This document shows positions 48,577-57,108 of a stretch of DNA of 64,000 bases, one piece after another. The notes below the pieces were generated by a model. The model was not told the origin of the DNA. It did no database searches and saw only the letters and a list, made by a program, of their open reading frames with translations. The first letter of the stretch is position 1. Each line of letters begins with the position of its first letter. This DNA is from Pseudomonadota bacterium (lineage in GTDB: Bacteria > Pseudomonadota > Alphaproteobacteria > Micavibrionales > CSBR16-224): positions 805,540-869,539 of the forward strand of contig CP053449.1 of assembly GCA_013285465.1 (NCBI GenBank), read 5' to 3'. Both the position numbers and the translations under genes were made by a program.

Positions 48577-51330
48577 ATGGAATTCATCTTCGGAGTCGCC
48601 GGAATTGCGTTTGCCGTATGGCTGTTTTGGACCACGCTGGTTTTGCCGTGGAAAAATTCGAAGGCGGTCAAAGAACTGCACGAAGAAATCCAGCGCTTGA
48701 AGGCTTTACTGCTCAGCGGCGCGTCTTTATCGCCGGAGGAGATCGCGGCGCTGGAGAAGCCTGCAGAAAAACCTGTGGAAAAACTGCCGGAGCCCGCAGA
48801 AAAAACTGCTGTTGCGGCAATGGATATCAAGCCGGAAAAACGCATAGCAAAAGAAGAGAAAAAAGAAGAAGAAAAACCGGCCCCTGCGAAAGAAAAGAAA
48901 AAAGAAGAACCAAAAAAGGCGCAGGACCGCGCCGGTTGGGAACAGCAATTCGGCGCAAAACTGCCTGTCTGGATGGGCGGTATCGCAATTGCTTTTGCCG
49001 GTATTTTCTTTGTGAAATATTCGATTGAACACGGGCTGCTCAGCCCTAGCATACGCGTGATATTGGGGATTGTCTCAGGTGTTGCACTACTGTGGGTCGC
49101 GCGTTTCCTGCGCGAGAAGAAGCCCGATCTGGCCAATGGTGAACGTATCACGCAATCGCTGTCAGGTGCGGGGATTATCGTACTCTATGCCAGCATCTTT
49201 GCCGCAGCCAGCCTTTATAGTTTGATTCCGCCCTTGCTTGGCTTTGTCGGCATGGCGGCGGTGACGATGGCGGCGGTGCTGCTGTCGTTGAAATACGGTG
49301 CGGCGATTGCGCTGCTCGGCCTTGTCGGCGGTTTTGCGACCCCTGCGCTGGTTAGCACCGGCAATGCGTCGGCAGCGGGGCTGTTTGTTTATCTGTTCTT
49401 TGTCTTTACGGGACTGATGATTGTGATGCGCCGTCAGGGTTGGTGGCTGTTGTCGCTTCTGGCTGTCGGTGCAGGTTTCTTGTGGGTCTTTGTCTGGATG
49501 GCCTTTATGTTTCATGCGGGCGACGGTATATGGCTGGCGCTGTTCCTGGCAGGGATTGCAGGTGTGTCGGTGATGACGGCATGGAATATTCCCGCAGCGG
49601 AGAAAAAAGACGGGGAAGAGAAAAAAGGCATTTTCTCCTTTGCGGCACAGCCGGAAAAAATCGTCAATTACGCAGGTCTCGGCGGAGCGGCATTGCTGAT
49701 GGCCGCTGTGCTGGATCGTGCCGATTACGGCATACTGGAATGGGGTATGTTCTGGTTGCTGGCGGCGGGAACGCTGGTTCTGGCATGGGGGCGGCCGCAT
49801 CTTTATAAAGGCGCAAGCTATGTCTCGCTGGGGCTCAGTTTGCTGATGTTCCTGAATTGGCACAATCCGCCGCAGGACATGCTGGCACCGCTGCTGTCGC
49901 TTTTCGCACTGCTGTTCTGTGGCTTCAGCGCGGTCATTCTGTTCCGCGTGCCGCAAAAACTGTTCTGGAGCCGGATGCTCACCATCGCCGCTTTCGGTTA
50001 TTTCTGGACGGGGTATAAGTTGCTTTATCTGGATATTTCCGCCCGCACGGTCTCGGAATGGGTCTGGGGCGGCGGCGCATTGGTGCTTGGCACGCTGGCA
50101 GTCTTTGTGCTGGAACGACTGCAGAATATCGTGGGTGAAGATGATGCGGAACTGCCAAAATTGCAAGCCGTTTACGCGTTGGCAACTGTCGGCTTTATTT
50201 CTCTGGGCGCGAGTATCGTGCTGGAAATGAAATGGTGGGGACTGGTGCTGGTAGCGGAAGTGCTGGCGCTGCTCTGGATGAATAACCGTCTGGCGGTGGC
50301 TTCATTGTCGCGTCTGGCCAAAATTCTCACAGCTCTGTTTGTGTTGTCTATCATGCCGTTGATACTGCTGAGCATCGGTATGATGGTCTTCGGCGTGACG
50401 GGGCAGGATCTGCAGGAATTCTCCGATGGTAAAAAATACATCGAACTGCCTTTACTGCGGATCGGTCTGCCGGGACTGCTGCTGGTAGCGGGCGGATATT
50501 TTTACCGCCAAACGCAAAAGGCGGAAACGGGTTTCGTGAAATTTCTGGAAGTCTTCGGCCTGATTATCTTTTCCGCCGCGGCTTATTTCGCACTGCGGAC
50601 GGTGCTGTATAGCGGCAGTGATATTCTGGCGATCACCGCAGGGTTTGCCGAACGCGGTATCGGCACGATGCTGTTCTTCGCACTTGCCTTCCTGTTTCTT
50701 GCAGCAGGCGGAAAATGGGAGCGCAGTGCTTATAAGCTTGCCGCACTTTGGGTCGGCTGGTTTGCGGTACTGCGTGTGGTCTATTTTGATCTGATTGTGA
50801 TGAATCCCTATTGGGCGGATCAGTCGATTTTCGGAACGAAAATCTTTAATACGCTGTGGCTGAACTATGTCGCCGCAGGTCTCGCCATCTGGTTCTTCCG
50901 CCGCGAAATTATGAAGATCGGTGTCCGGCGCGGAACAGGATTTCTGAATAAAATCATGCTGCTATTGGGCATTGCTTTCGTCACATTGCAAGTGCGCCAT
51001 TTCTATCACGGTGCTGATTTAAGCGGCGGCGGTGCCAGTAATGCGGAGATTTATACCTATTCCGCCGTCTGGTTGCTGACAGGTTTTGCTGCACTCGGCG
51101 TCGGCGTTATCCGCAACAATGCGATGCTGCGTTATGCCTCGCTGGCGATTGTCACGCTGACGGTCGGTAAGGTGTTTTTATATGATGCCTCCGCATTGGA
51201 GGGGCTGTACCGTGTCTTCTCCTTCTTCGGATTGGGTGTCAGCCTGATCGCGCTCAGCTGGTTCTATACGCGCTTTGTTTTCCAAAAACAGGATGCGGAA
51301 AAACTGGCTGCGGAACAGGAGAAAAAATGA
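48577..51330 (+). CDS. DUF2339 multi-pass membrane protein
   Basis: The 917 residues start with one membrane helix, a coiled segment and a long Glu/Lys/Pro/Ala linker (about 60-120), and then run into more than 20 hydrophobic helices with the DUF2339 sequence features GWEQQFGAKLPVWMGGIAIA, FFVKYSIEHGLLSP and GGFATPALVSTG. The family is widespread and has no settled function. It lies 2 bases after the Aas-like gene and overlaps the next by 4, so it belongs to the operon and may be part of the membrane machinery of the pathway. Confidence 0.87.
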   Translation: MEFIFGVAGIAFAVWLFWTTLVLPWKNSKAVKELHEEIQRLKALLLSGASLSPEEIAALEKPAEKPVEKLPEPAEKTAVAAMDIKPEKRIAKEEKKEEEKPAPAKEKKKEEPKKAQDRAGWEQQFGAKLPVWMGGIAIAFAGIFFVKYSIEHGLLSPSIRVILGIVSGVALLWVARFLREKKPDLANGERITQSLSGAGIIVLYASIFAAASLYSLIPPLLGFVGMAAVTMAAVLLSLKYGAAIALLGLVGGFATPALVSTGNASAAGLFVYLFFVFTGLMIVMRRQGWWLLSLLAVGAGFLWVFVWMAFMFHAGDGIWLALFLAGIAGVSVMTAWNIPAAEKKDGEEKKGIFSFAAQPEKIVNYAGLGGAALLMAAVLDRADYGILEWGMFWLLAAGTLVLAWGRPHLYKGASYVSLGLSLLMFLNWHNPPQDMLAPLLSLFALLFCGFSAVILFRVPQKLFWSRMLTIAAFGYFWTGYKLLYLDISARTVSEWVWGGGALVLGTLAVFVLERLQNIVGEDDAELPKLQAVYALATVGFISLGASIVLEMKWWGLVLVAEVLALLWMNNRLAVASLSRLAKILTALFVLSIMPLILLSIGMMVFGVTGQDLQEFSDGKKYIELPLLRIGLPGLLLVAGGYFYRQTQKAETGFVKFLEVFGLIIFSAAAYFALRTVLYSGSDILAITAGFAERGIGTMLFFALAFLFLAAGGKWERSAYKLAALWVGWFAVLRVVYFDLIVMNPYWADQSIFGTKIFNTLWLNYVAAGLAIWFFRREIMKIGVRRGTGFLNKIMLLLGIAFVTLQVRHFYHGADLSGGGASNAEIYTYSAVWLLTGFAALGVGVIRNNAMLRYASLAIVTLTVGKVFLYDASALEGLYRVFSFFGLGVSLIALSWFYTRFVFQKQDAEKLAAEQEKK

Positions 51331-52439
51331 CGGCGGTTTATCTGAACAGTCTGGGGGCGTTCCTGCCGGGTGCGCCTGTTCCCAATAGCGAGATGGAAGA
51401 TTATCTCGGGCTGGTTGGCGGTAAAAAATCGCGCAACCGTGCCATTGTTCTGCGCCAGAATAAAATCCGCACACGTCATTACGCGCTGGATAAAAACGGT
51501 GTACCGCAACATAGCAGCGCGGGAATGGCGGCGGCGGCTGTGCGCCGTGCTGTGGAAAGCTCGGAAAATATTCTCGATGACATTACCTATCTGGCATCCT
51601 CGGCAACGCTGGGCGATATGCTGGTGCCGGGGCTGGCCTCGCATATTCATGCGGAGCTCGGGCTGGACGCGATCGAGATTGCGAATTTTCAAAGCGTCTG
51701 CGCCTCTTCGATCATGGCGCTGAAAGCGGCATGGCTGCAAATCCGTGCAGAGGAACATCAATGCGCCGCCGTCAGCGGCAGCGAATTTGCCAGCCGTTAT
51801 TTCCGTCCCGGTTTTTACGAGAACAGCCGTGCCTATCTTGAAAACGGTGAAGTGCCGCTGGAGGCGGATTTTCTGCGCTTTACCCTCTCCGACGGGGCAG
51901 GGGCAGCCATCCTTGAAAACAGGCCGAATGCCCACCGTCCGTCTTTTAAAATTCTTTGGGTTGATATCCGTTCCTATGCCGGGCGCTTTGACAGCTGTAT
52001 GACGGCAGGCATCGCAGATGGAAAAGTCTGGAGTGAATTTGAAAGCCCGCAACTTGCCGCCGCGCAGGGCGGCTTGATGCTGGTGCAGGATTTTGATTTG
52101 CTCAAGAAAATGATTCCGGTCTGGATTTCGCATTATCTTGATCTGATTGATCTTGAGAAAATCGATCCGGACGACATCACATGGCTGTGCAGTCATTATT
52201 CCTCGCATTCGCTCAGAGAGGAAGCCATCGCCCTGCTGGAAAAAACCGGCGCGATGATTGACGAGGAGCGCTGGTTCAGCAATCTGCCGCAAAAAGGCAA
52301 TACCGGCACGGCCTCGATTTTCGTTATTCTGGAAGAACTGTGGCGCGAAAAGAATTTGAAACCCGGTCAGAAGGTGTTATGCCATGTACCGGAAAGCGGG
52401 CGCTGCCTGAACGGATTTATGATGCTGGAGGTTGTTTAA
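51327..52439 (+). CDS. Beta-ketoacyl synthase III-like condensing enzyme
   Basis: FabH-type synthases join an acyl starter to malonyl-ACP. The 370-residue thiolase-fold protein has Cys125 in FQSVCASSIMAL, and a His290 (LCSHYSSHS) and Asn325 (KGNTGTASIFV) that fit the Cys-His-Asn triad. The longer length than FabH (about 320) and the divergent N-terminus place it with specialised KAS III homologues such as those in secondary metabolism. The block LTLSDGAGAAILE is a typical dimer-tunnel segment (here FTLSDGAGAAILE). The next gene is an oxidase 3 bases away. Confidence 0.87.
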   Translation: MTAVYLNSLGAFLPGAPVPNSEMEDYLGLVGGKKSRNRAIVLRQNKIRTRHYALDKNGVPQHSSAGMAAAAVRRAVESSENILDDITYLASSATLGDMLVPGLASHIHAELGLDAIEIANFQSVCASSIMALKAAWLQIRAEEHQCAAVSGSEFASRYFRPGFYENSRAYLENGEVPLEADFLRFTLSDGAGAAILENRPNAHRPSFKILWVDIRSYAGRFDSCMTAGIADGKVWSEFESPQLAAAQGGLMLVQDFDLLKKMIPVWISHYLDLIDLEKIDPDDITWLCSHYSSHSLREEAIALLEKTGAMIDEERWFSNLPQKGNTGTASIFVILEELWREKNLKPGQKVLCHVPESGRCLNGFMMLEVV

Positions 52440-52442
52440 AAA

Positions 52443-53108
52443 ATGAACAGTAAGCAGGTGATGCGCGGATTGGTGAAGGTTTGGACGGATTTTGACAGCA
52501 GCCTGTCGTCCGTGCCGCTGATTGATAAGCTGGAGCGCAAAAAATTTCGTATTGAAGATTACCGCATGCTGCTGATCAATCACCGCCAGCAGGTGGTGGA
52601 AGGTTCGCGCTGGATTGCACGGGCGGCCTCCAGTATCTCCGCACCTTATCTGGATCAGCGTTCGATGTTTCTGCGCCATGCGGTCACCGAACACCGCGAT
52701 TACAAAATGCTGGAAGATAACTATGTCGCCGCAGGCGGTAAACGCAAAGACATCCAGACGGCAGAGAAAAATATCGGCAGCGAGGCGTTGCACGCCTTTA
52801 TGTATCAGCGCGCGAGCGAGCCGAATCCCTTTGACCTTCTGGGGGCGATGTTTATCATCGAAGGTCTTGGCGAAAGAAAAGCCGGAACATGGGGACGGAT
52901 GATTCAAAAACAGCTGAAGCTGGATGATGATGCCGTCAGCTTTCTGGTCTATCACGGTGAACATGATGAAGATCATATGCAGCAATTTGCCGACACGCTG
53001 GAAAGCGGTATTCTGGAGCTCCCCGATATGGGGAAAAAGATTGTCAAAACGGCGAAAATCGTTGCGCGGCTTTACCGTTTGCAACTGGAGGAATTAGGAA
53101 ATATCTGA
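52443..53108 (+). CDS. Haem-oxygenase-like diiron oxidase (HDO/iron-containing redox family)
   Basis: The 221-residue all-helical protein has no haem-iron histidine signature but carries carboxylate and His residues at regular spacing: EGSRWIAR, TEHRDYKML, EGLGERKAGTW and HGEHDEDHMQQF. This matches the haem-oxygenase-like diiron oxidases, a family including fatty-acid decarboxylase UndA and N-oxygenases that use O2 on acyl or amino substrates. Coupling to a KAS III-like gene suggests its substrate is a fatty-acyl product. Reaction unknown. Confidence 0.82.
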   Translation: MNSKQVMRGLVKVWTDFDSSLSSVPLIDKLERKKFRIEDYRMLLINHRQQVVEGSRWIARAASSISAPYLDQRSMFLRHAVTEHRDYKMLEDNYVAAGGKRKDIQTAEKNIGSEALHAFMYQRASEPNPFDLLGAMFIIEGLGERKAGTWGRMIQKQLKLDDDAVSFLVYHGEHDEDHMQQFADTLESGILELPDMGKKIVKTAKIVARLYRLQLEELGNI

Positions 53109-54088
53109 TGGCGGAAACAGCAAAGAAAAAGCCGGTCAAAAAAAAGACCGCCGTAAAGAAAACCGCAGCAAAAAAGAAAACGGTAAAGAAAACGCTGCCG
53201 AAAATCACGCCTTATGTGCCGCAGCATGATGTGAAAGACCCTGATCCGTGGCAGGCGCTGCTACTGGATCACAGCACCTTTATTGATGACAAGGCCAAGG
53301 CCGCATTGCTGCGTAATAATGCGACACGGGCGCGGCAGTTTTTGTTCCCGATTGTGCGGCCGCTGGCGCGGCTGACAATTGTGCTGGTGCAGCTGCTGCG
53401 GATTGTTTTGCCCAACAGCCTGACCTCCTCACGCATATTGCACCGCCTGATCTGCTGGGGCATGCGCAATTTCGTCAGCAAGGATGCCAATTACCTGATC
53501 CTGCGCCACTTTCATATCGGCAGCCAGATATTGGGTTTTCTCAATGCCAATGCGGCGCAGGGGGCTTTGCCGTCCAATCCGCTTTTGCCGCGCGTTATTG
53601 ATGATTTGAAAGATGATGTTTTTGTACAGCATGATCTGAACCTGTTTAATTTCGTGATTTCCTTCAATGATTATTTGCGCACACATGGCGGTGATATCCA
53701 TACCAAACCGCTGAAGCAGGTCGATTTTTCGATGATCAAAGACCCTGATGCCGCGATTGATGTTGACGGCTTGCCGGATAAATGGACGAATGTGCTGGAT
53801 TTGCAAACGGCGGTGGAAATGTACACGCCGATGTTCGGGGTGTTTTTATCTGATGCCGATTTCTGGCGCGCCAGTAATTCGCTGCAACTGGACGAAACCG
53901 TTGCCGTTTATGTTGCCAAATTGCTGGGGCAGGATATGATCCTTGCCATGGTGAATAACAAACATCCGATGATCCCGCTTTCAACAATGGAGGCGGGATT
54001 CCGCCTGATGCTGCACGGGCTGGATGCGGAAAACCTGCACGGCTTTATCCGTTATATCGGACAGCACGGCATGCCGCTGCAAGAATAA
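53108..54088 (+). CDS. Unknown protein with Lys/Ala-rich N-terminus
   Basis: The first 35 residues are a repeating Lys/Ala/Val/Thr sequence (VKKKTAVKKTAAKKK) like the TatB tail in this window, followed by about 290 residues of mainly helical sequence without membrane spans or signal peptide. Visible blocks are ARQFLFPIVRPLARL, LRHFHIGSQILGFLN and NFVISFNDYLRTHGGD. I recognise no family. The start overlaps the oxidase stop by one base, and it is likely a partner of the oxidase or condensing enzyme. Confidence 0.8.
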   Translation: MAETAKKKPVKKKTAVKKTAAKKKTVKKTLPKITPYVPQHDVKDPDPWQALLLDHSTFIDDKAKAALLRNNATRARQFLFPIVRPLARLTIVLVQLLRIVLPNSLTSSRILHRLICWGMRNFVSKDANYLILRHFHIGSQILGFLNANAAQGALPSNPLLPRVIDDLKDDVFVQHDLNLFNFVISFNDYLRTHGGDIHTKPLKQVDFSMIKDPDAAIDVDGLPDKWTNVLDLQTAVEMYTPMFGVFLSDADFWRASNSLQLDETVAVYVAKLLGQDMILAMVNNKHPMIPLSTMEAGFRLMLHGLDAENLHGFIRYIGQHGMPLQE

Positions 54089-54100
54089 GGAGGGGCGAAT

Positions 54101-55021
54101 ATGTCGCGCCTGCGCGCCGATCTTTTGCTGCTGCTGGCGGCTTTCCTTTGGGGAACGACTTTCGTTGCGCAAAAACTGGCGGCGGCGGATATCGGGGCGT
54201 TTCTGTTTGTCGGCAGCCGCTTTCTGATTTCCGCCATGATCCTCACCCCCTTTGCCTATTGGGAACGATCGCGCCGGAAAAAATCCGTCACGGCATCCGT
54301 GAAAACGCTCAAAAAACATCTGGCGGCGCTTTATGTGGTCTTTCTGGCGGGAGTCGCGGCACAGCAATTCGCCATGCAAACAACCAGCGTGACCAATGCC
54401 GGATTTTTGACAGGGCTGTATGTTCTGCTGACGCCTTTTGCGGCATGGGCAATTTTCCGGGAGCGCCCTGCGGCTATCAGTTGGATTGCGGCAGTGCTAT
54501 GCCTGCTGGGGGTTTTTCTTCTGGGTGACGGTTCCTTATCGCGCCTGACGCAAGGGGACTGGCTGGCGATTTTCGGGGCGGCGATGTTTGCCGTGCATAC
54601 GGTGCTGATTACGCTGATTGTTGTAAAATCCCGCGCACCGCTGACACTGGCCTTTCAACAATATGTGGCCTGCGCATTGTTCGGTTTGGTCTGTGCCGGT
54701 ATTTTCGAGACGTTTGATTGGTCTTTGATTGTCAAAAGCCTGCCGGAAATTCTTTATGCCGCCGTGATGTCGGGCGCGATTGCCTATACGCTGCAGATTG
54801 TTTCGCAACAGCATACGCCGCCTTCGGATGCGGCAGTGATTTTGTCGGGTGAGGCACTGTTCGCGGCGCTGGCAGGGGCATGGCTGATGGGCGATCGTCT
54901 GTCATGGCTGGGATGGACGGGATGCGGTTTGATTTTCGCCGCCATCCTGATGGTACAGCTTGCGCCCTATGCGAAGAAATATTTATTGCTTGCAAGGCAA
55001 AGGAAAATCATCTTAAAATAG
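54101..55021 (+). CDS. EamA/DMT-superfamily permease
   Basis: The 306 residues contain ten hydrophobic helices with the two EamA repeats (LLLLLAAFLWGTTFVAQKLA at the start, and GAIAYTLQIVSQQHTPPSDA then ILSGEALFAALAGAWLMG in the second half). AAGGAGG lies just before the ATG. It is placed between the unknown protein and the FNR-like gene with gaps of 12 and 4 bases, so it may export the product of this operon or a related metabolite; the substrate is not readable. Confidence 0.87.
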   Translation: MSRLRADLLLLLAAFLWGTTFVAQKLAAADIGAFLFVGSRFLISAMILTPFAYWERSRRKKSVTASVKTLKKHLAALYVVFLAGVAAQQFAMQTTSVTNAGFLTGLYVLLTPFAAWAIFRERPAAISWIAAVLCLLGVFLLGDGSLSRLTQGDWLAIFGAAMFAVHTVLITLIVVKSRAPLTLAFQQYVACALFGLVCAGIFETFDWSLIVKSLPEILYAAVMSGAIAYTLQIVSQQHTPPSDAAVILSGEALFAALAGAWLMGDRLSWLGWTGCGLIFAAILMVQLAPYAKKYLLLARQRKIILK

Positions 55022-55025
55022 CATT

Positions 55026-56459
55026 ATGGCAAAAAAGAAAACGCTTCGCGAGATTTTTCAGGATAAGGCTGCTGCGGTAAAACGCGGTTTTGAAGATGCT
55101 GTCCCGGCATGGCGCGAACGCAAGCATGATGTGCTGACCGGCACAGTGACGGCTGTCGAAGAAGACGGCGGCACAAAAAACATCACAATTCTGCTGGAAA
55201 AAGGCGCAAAAATGGATTTCCAACCCGGCGGTGCCGTCGGCGTTCCAGGGCGCGTCGATAAGAGGCTGGCGGATGAGATTACGGCAGTACTGCTCACACG
55301 GAATGATGAAGAAAAACAGCTGGCGGCAGTCTTGTTGCAGCCGACGGCTCCTTACCCTTCCGTTCTGCTGACCGCCCCGTCGCGGGAATTACTGGAAATG
55401 GTCGATCAAAAACTGGATGCCTTGCCGCGCACCGATCTGGCCGCGCATCATAAAAGCCTGAAAGCAATTTTGCAGGATGATAAAAAATTCGCGGAATTTC
55501 AGGCGGCATATGATGTCAGTGACTTCCTGAATCTGTTCCCGCAAATGGTGACGGCGGAAGAGTTGCTGGCAAAACAGGGCCCCGCCCATGGCAATAAAAC
55601 CTATTGTCTGATTGATTACGGCGAGATGCAGGATGCGGAGGGGGAGACCAGACAATATCTGAAACTTTCCGTTCTGCCCGAGGCCGGACTGCATAGGCAA
55701 AAACTCTTCGGCGAACAGGAAGAGGTGCTGCATTTCGGCGAAACCTCGCATTATCTGGCGGGGCTGGCGGTCGGCGATGAGCTCCATATTACCGCGCAGC
55801 CGAAAAATAAAGCTGATTTTAGCCTGCCGGATGATCTGTCAGGCGGCGTTGTGATGATCGGTCAGGGCAATGGTGCCGTGCCCTTTATGACGCTGTTGAA
55901 AGAAATCAAGCGCCGCCGCGAAGCGGGGGAGGAAACGGGTAATGTCCATCTGATACTGGCAGCGCGGGATGAAGGCGCGGTATGGGGCGTCAAAGAAATC
56001 CAGCCCTATCTGGATGACGGTACGATCACGCGCGTGGATGTCGCTCTGTCGGATACGGAAGCATCACGCGGCATTGAACAAAATTCCGGAAAACTCTTCC
56101 CCGGTAATCATCAGGCAGATGTGCTTTTACATCATGCGACAAGACTGGCGGACAGGGACGGCGATTTTGCAACTGCGGAAAGCGGCCTCTTTCATCCCGA
56201 TGTCGAAAAAAGCCTTTACGGTGCTTTGGTGCGCGGCGGCGATATTTTTATCTCCGGCGGCGAAGGATTTAAAAACACGATGGAAGCAGCGGTTGACGGT
56301 ATCGCAGCGCGTCAGGGTAAAAAGCGCGAGGATTTGCAAGGCCGGCTGTCCACCAGTAAATCAACCATGCGCATTCAGGGCGAGAGCGAAGGCTGGAGCC
56401 GCCGCATCGCCGGAAAATTCCTCGCCGGATATTTGAAATCCGCCGGATATAAAAAATAA
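55026..56459 (+). CDS. Divergent ferredoxin-NADP-reductase (CPR/CysJ)-like protein
   Basis: The 477 residues have a coil N-terminus, a beta-rich centre and a C-terminal region that follows the order of the NADPH-cytochrome-P450/CysJ reductase module: YDVSDFLNLFP, GETSHYLAGLAVGDELHI (FAD domain shape), GGVVMIGQGNGAVPFMTLLKE (matching MIGPGTGIAPFRAFLQ), HLILAARDEGAVWG and IFISGGEGFKNTMEAAVDGI. The FAD-binding RxYS-type motif is not conserved (KTYCLIDY), and no flavodoxin domain is present. It may be a reductase for the diiron oxidase or a catalytically altered relative. Confidence 0.65.
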   Translation: MAKKKTLREIFQDKAAAVKRGFEDAVPAWRERKHDVLTGTVTAVEEDGGTKNITILLEKGAKMDFQPGGAVGVPGRVDKRLADEITAVLLTRNDEEKQLAAVLLQPTAPYPSVLLTAPSRELLEMVDQKLDALPRTDLAAHHKSLKAILQDDKKFAEFQAAYDVSDFLNLFPQMVTAEELLAKQGPAHGNKTYCLIDYGEMQDAEGETRQYLKLSVLPEAGLHRQKLFGEQEEVLHFGETSHYLAGLAVGDELHITAQPKNKADFSLPDDLSGGVVMIGQGNGAVPFMTLLKEIKRRREAGEETGNVHLILAARDEGAVWGVKEIQPYLDDGTITRVDVALSDTEASRGIEQNSGKLFPGNHQADVLLHHATRLADRDGDFATAESGLFHPDVEKSLYGALVRGGDIFISGGEGFKNTMEAAVDGIAARQGKKREDLQGRLSTSKSTMRIQGESEGWSRRIAGKFLAGYLKSAGYKK

Positions 56460-56551
56460 TCTTTCCGCTCTTGTCAAAGCCATCCTTCTGTCATAGTCTC
56501 TTGCGATAGCAAATATTCAACCGCATACCTCATATGTCAGGAGGCAACGCT

Positions 56552-57100
56552 ATGGATCCGCATAGTCCCGATACGCTCAGCCACAGACTGCTTGATGCCG
56601 TTATTCAGGGCGATTTGAAAAAAATCGACGCATATCTCGATCAGGGCGCGGATATGAATTTCCAGCTGGATGCACCCGCGACCGTTGCCGCGCATCACGG
56701 CCAGCTTGAAGCCCTGAAGCTGTTGCATCAGCGCGGTGCGGACCTCCATACTTTCGAAGAATATCTGCTGCGCAAAGCGGCCTCTGAAGGGCATGATCAT
56801 GTCGTGTCTTATCTTGTAGAAAACGGCGCTGATGTGCATGCGATGAATGATCTGGCGCTGCAATGGGCGGCGCGTGCCGGACGCGAAAGCACGGTGCGGC
56901 TGCTGATTGAAAAGGGTGCGGATTACCGCCATCTGGATGTGGATATTCAGGAACAATGCGCCGAGATCAAACAGCGCCTTGATGCCGAAGAGCAAAAACG
57001 CGTATCGGAAGAGCGCGCACGCAAAGCTGCGGATACACGCGACAATCACCGCAATTTCCGCAGCTTCTTGCGCAGAAGAAACGGCCCCGGCAACCGTTAA
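56552..57100 (+). CDS. Ankyrin repeat protein with basic NFRSF tail
   Basis: The 182-residue protein has four repeats (DAYLDQGADMNFQ-type, LLHQRGADLHTFEEYLL, YLVENGADVHAMNDLAL, LLIEKGADYRHLDVDI), a coiled charged helix and the C-terminus HRNFRSFLRRRNGPGNR, close to the tails of the two ankyrin proteins at 14456 and 15158. The start at 56552 is chosen because AGGAGG lies eight bases upstream, whereas the ATG at 56534 precedes that sequence. No signal peptide. It converges on the ArsB/NhaD-like permease gene. Confidence 0.87.
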   Translation: MDPHSPDTLSHRLLDAVIQGDLKKIDAYLDQGADMNFQLDAPATVAAHHGQLEALKLLHQRGADLHTFEEYLLRKAASEGHDHVVSYLVENGADVHAMNDLALQWAARAGRESTVRLLIEKGADYRHLDVDIQEQCAEIKQRLDAEEQKRVSEERARKAADTRDNHRNFRSFLRRRNGPGNR

Positions 57101-57108
57101 GGCGTTTT

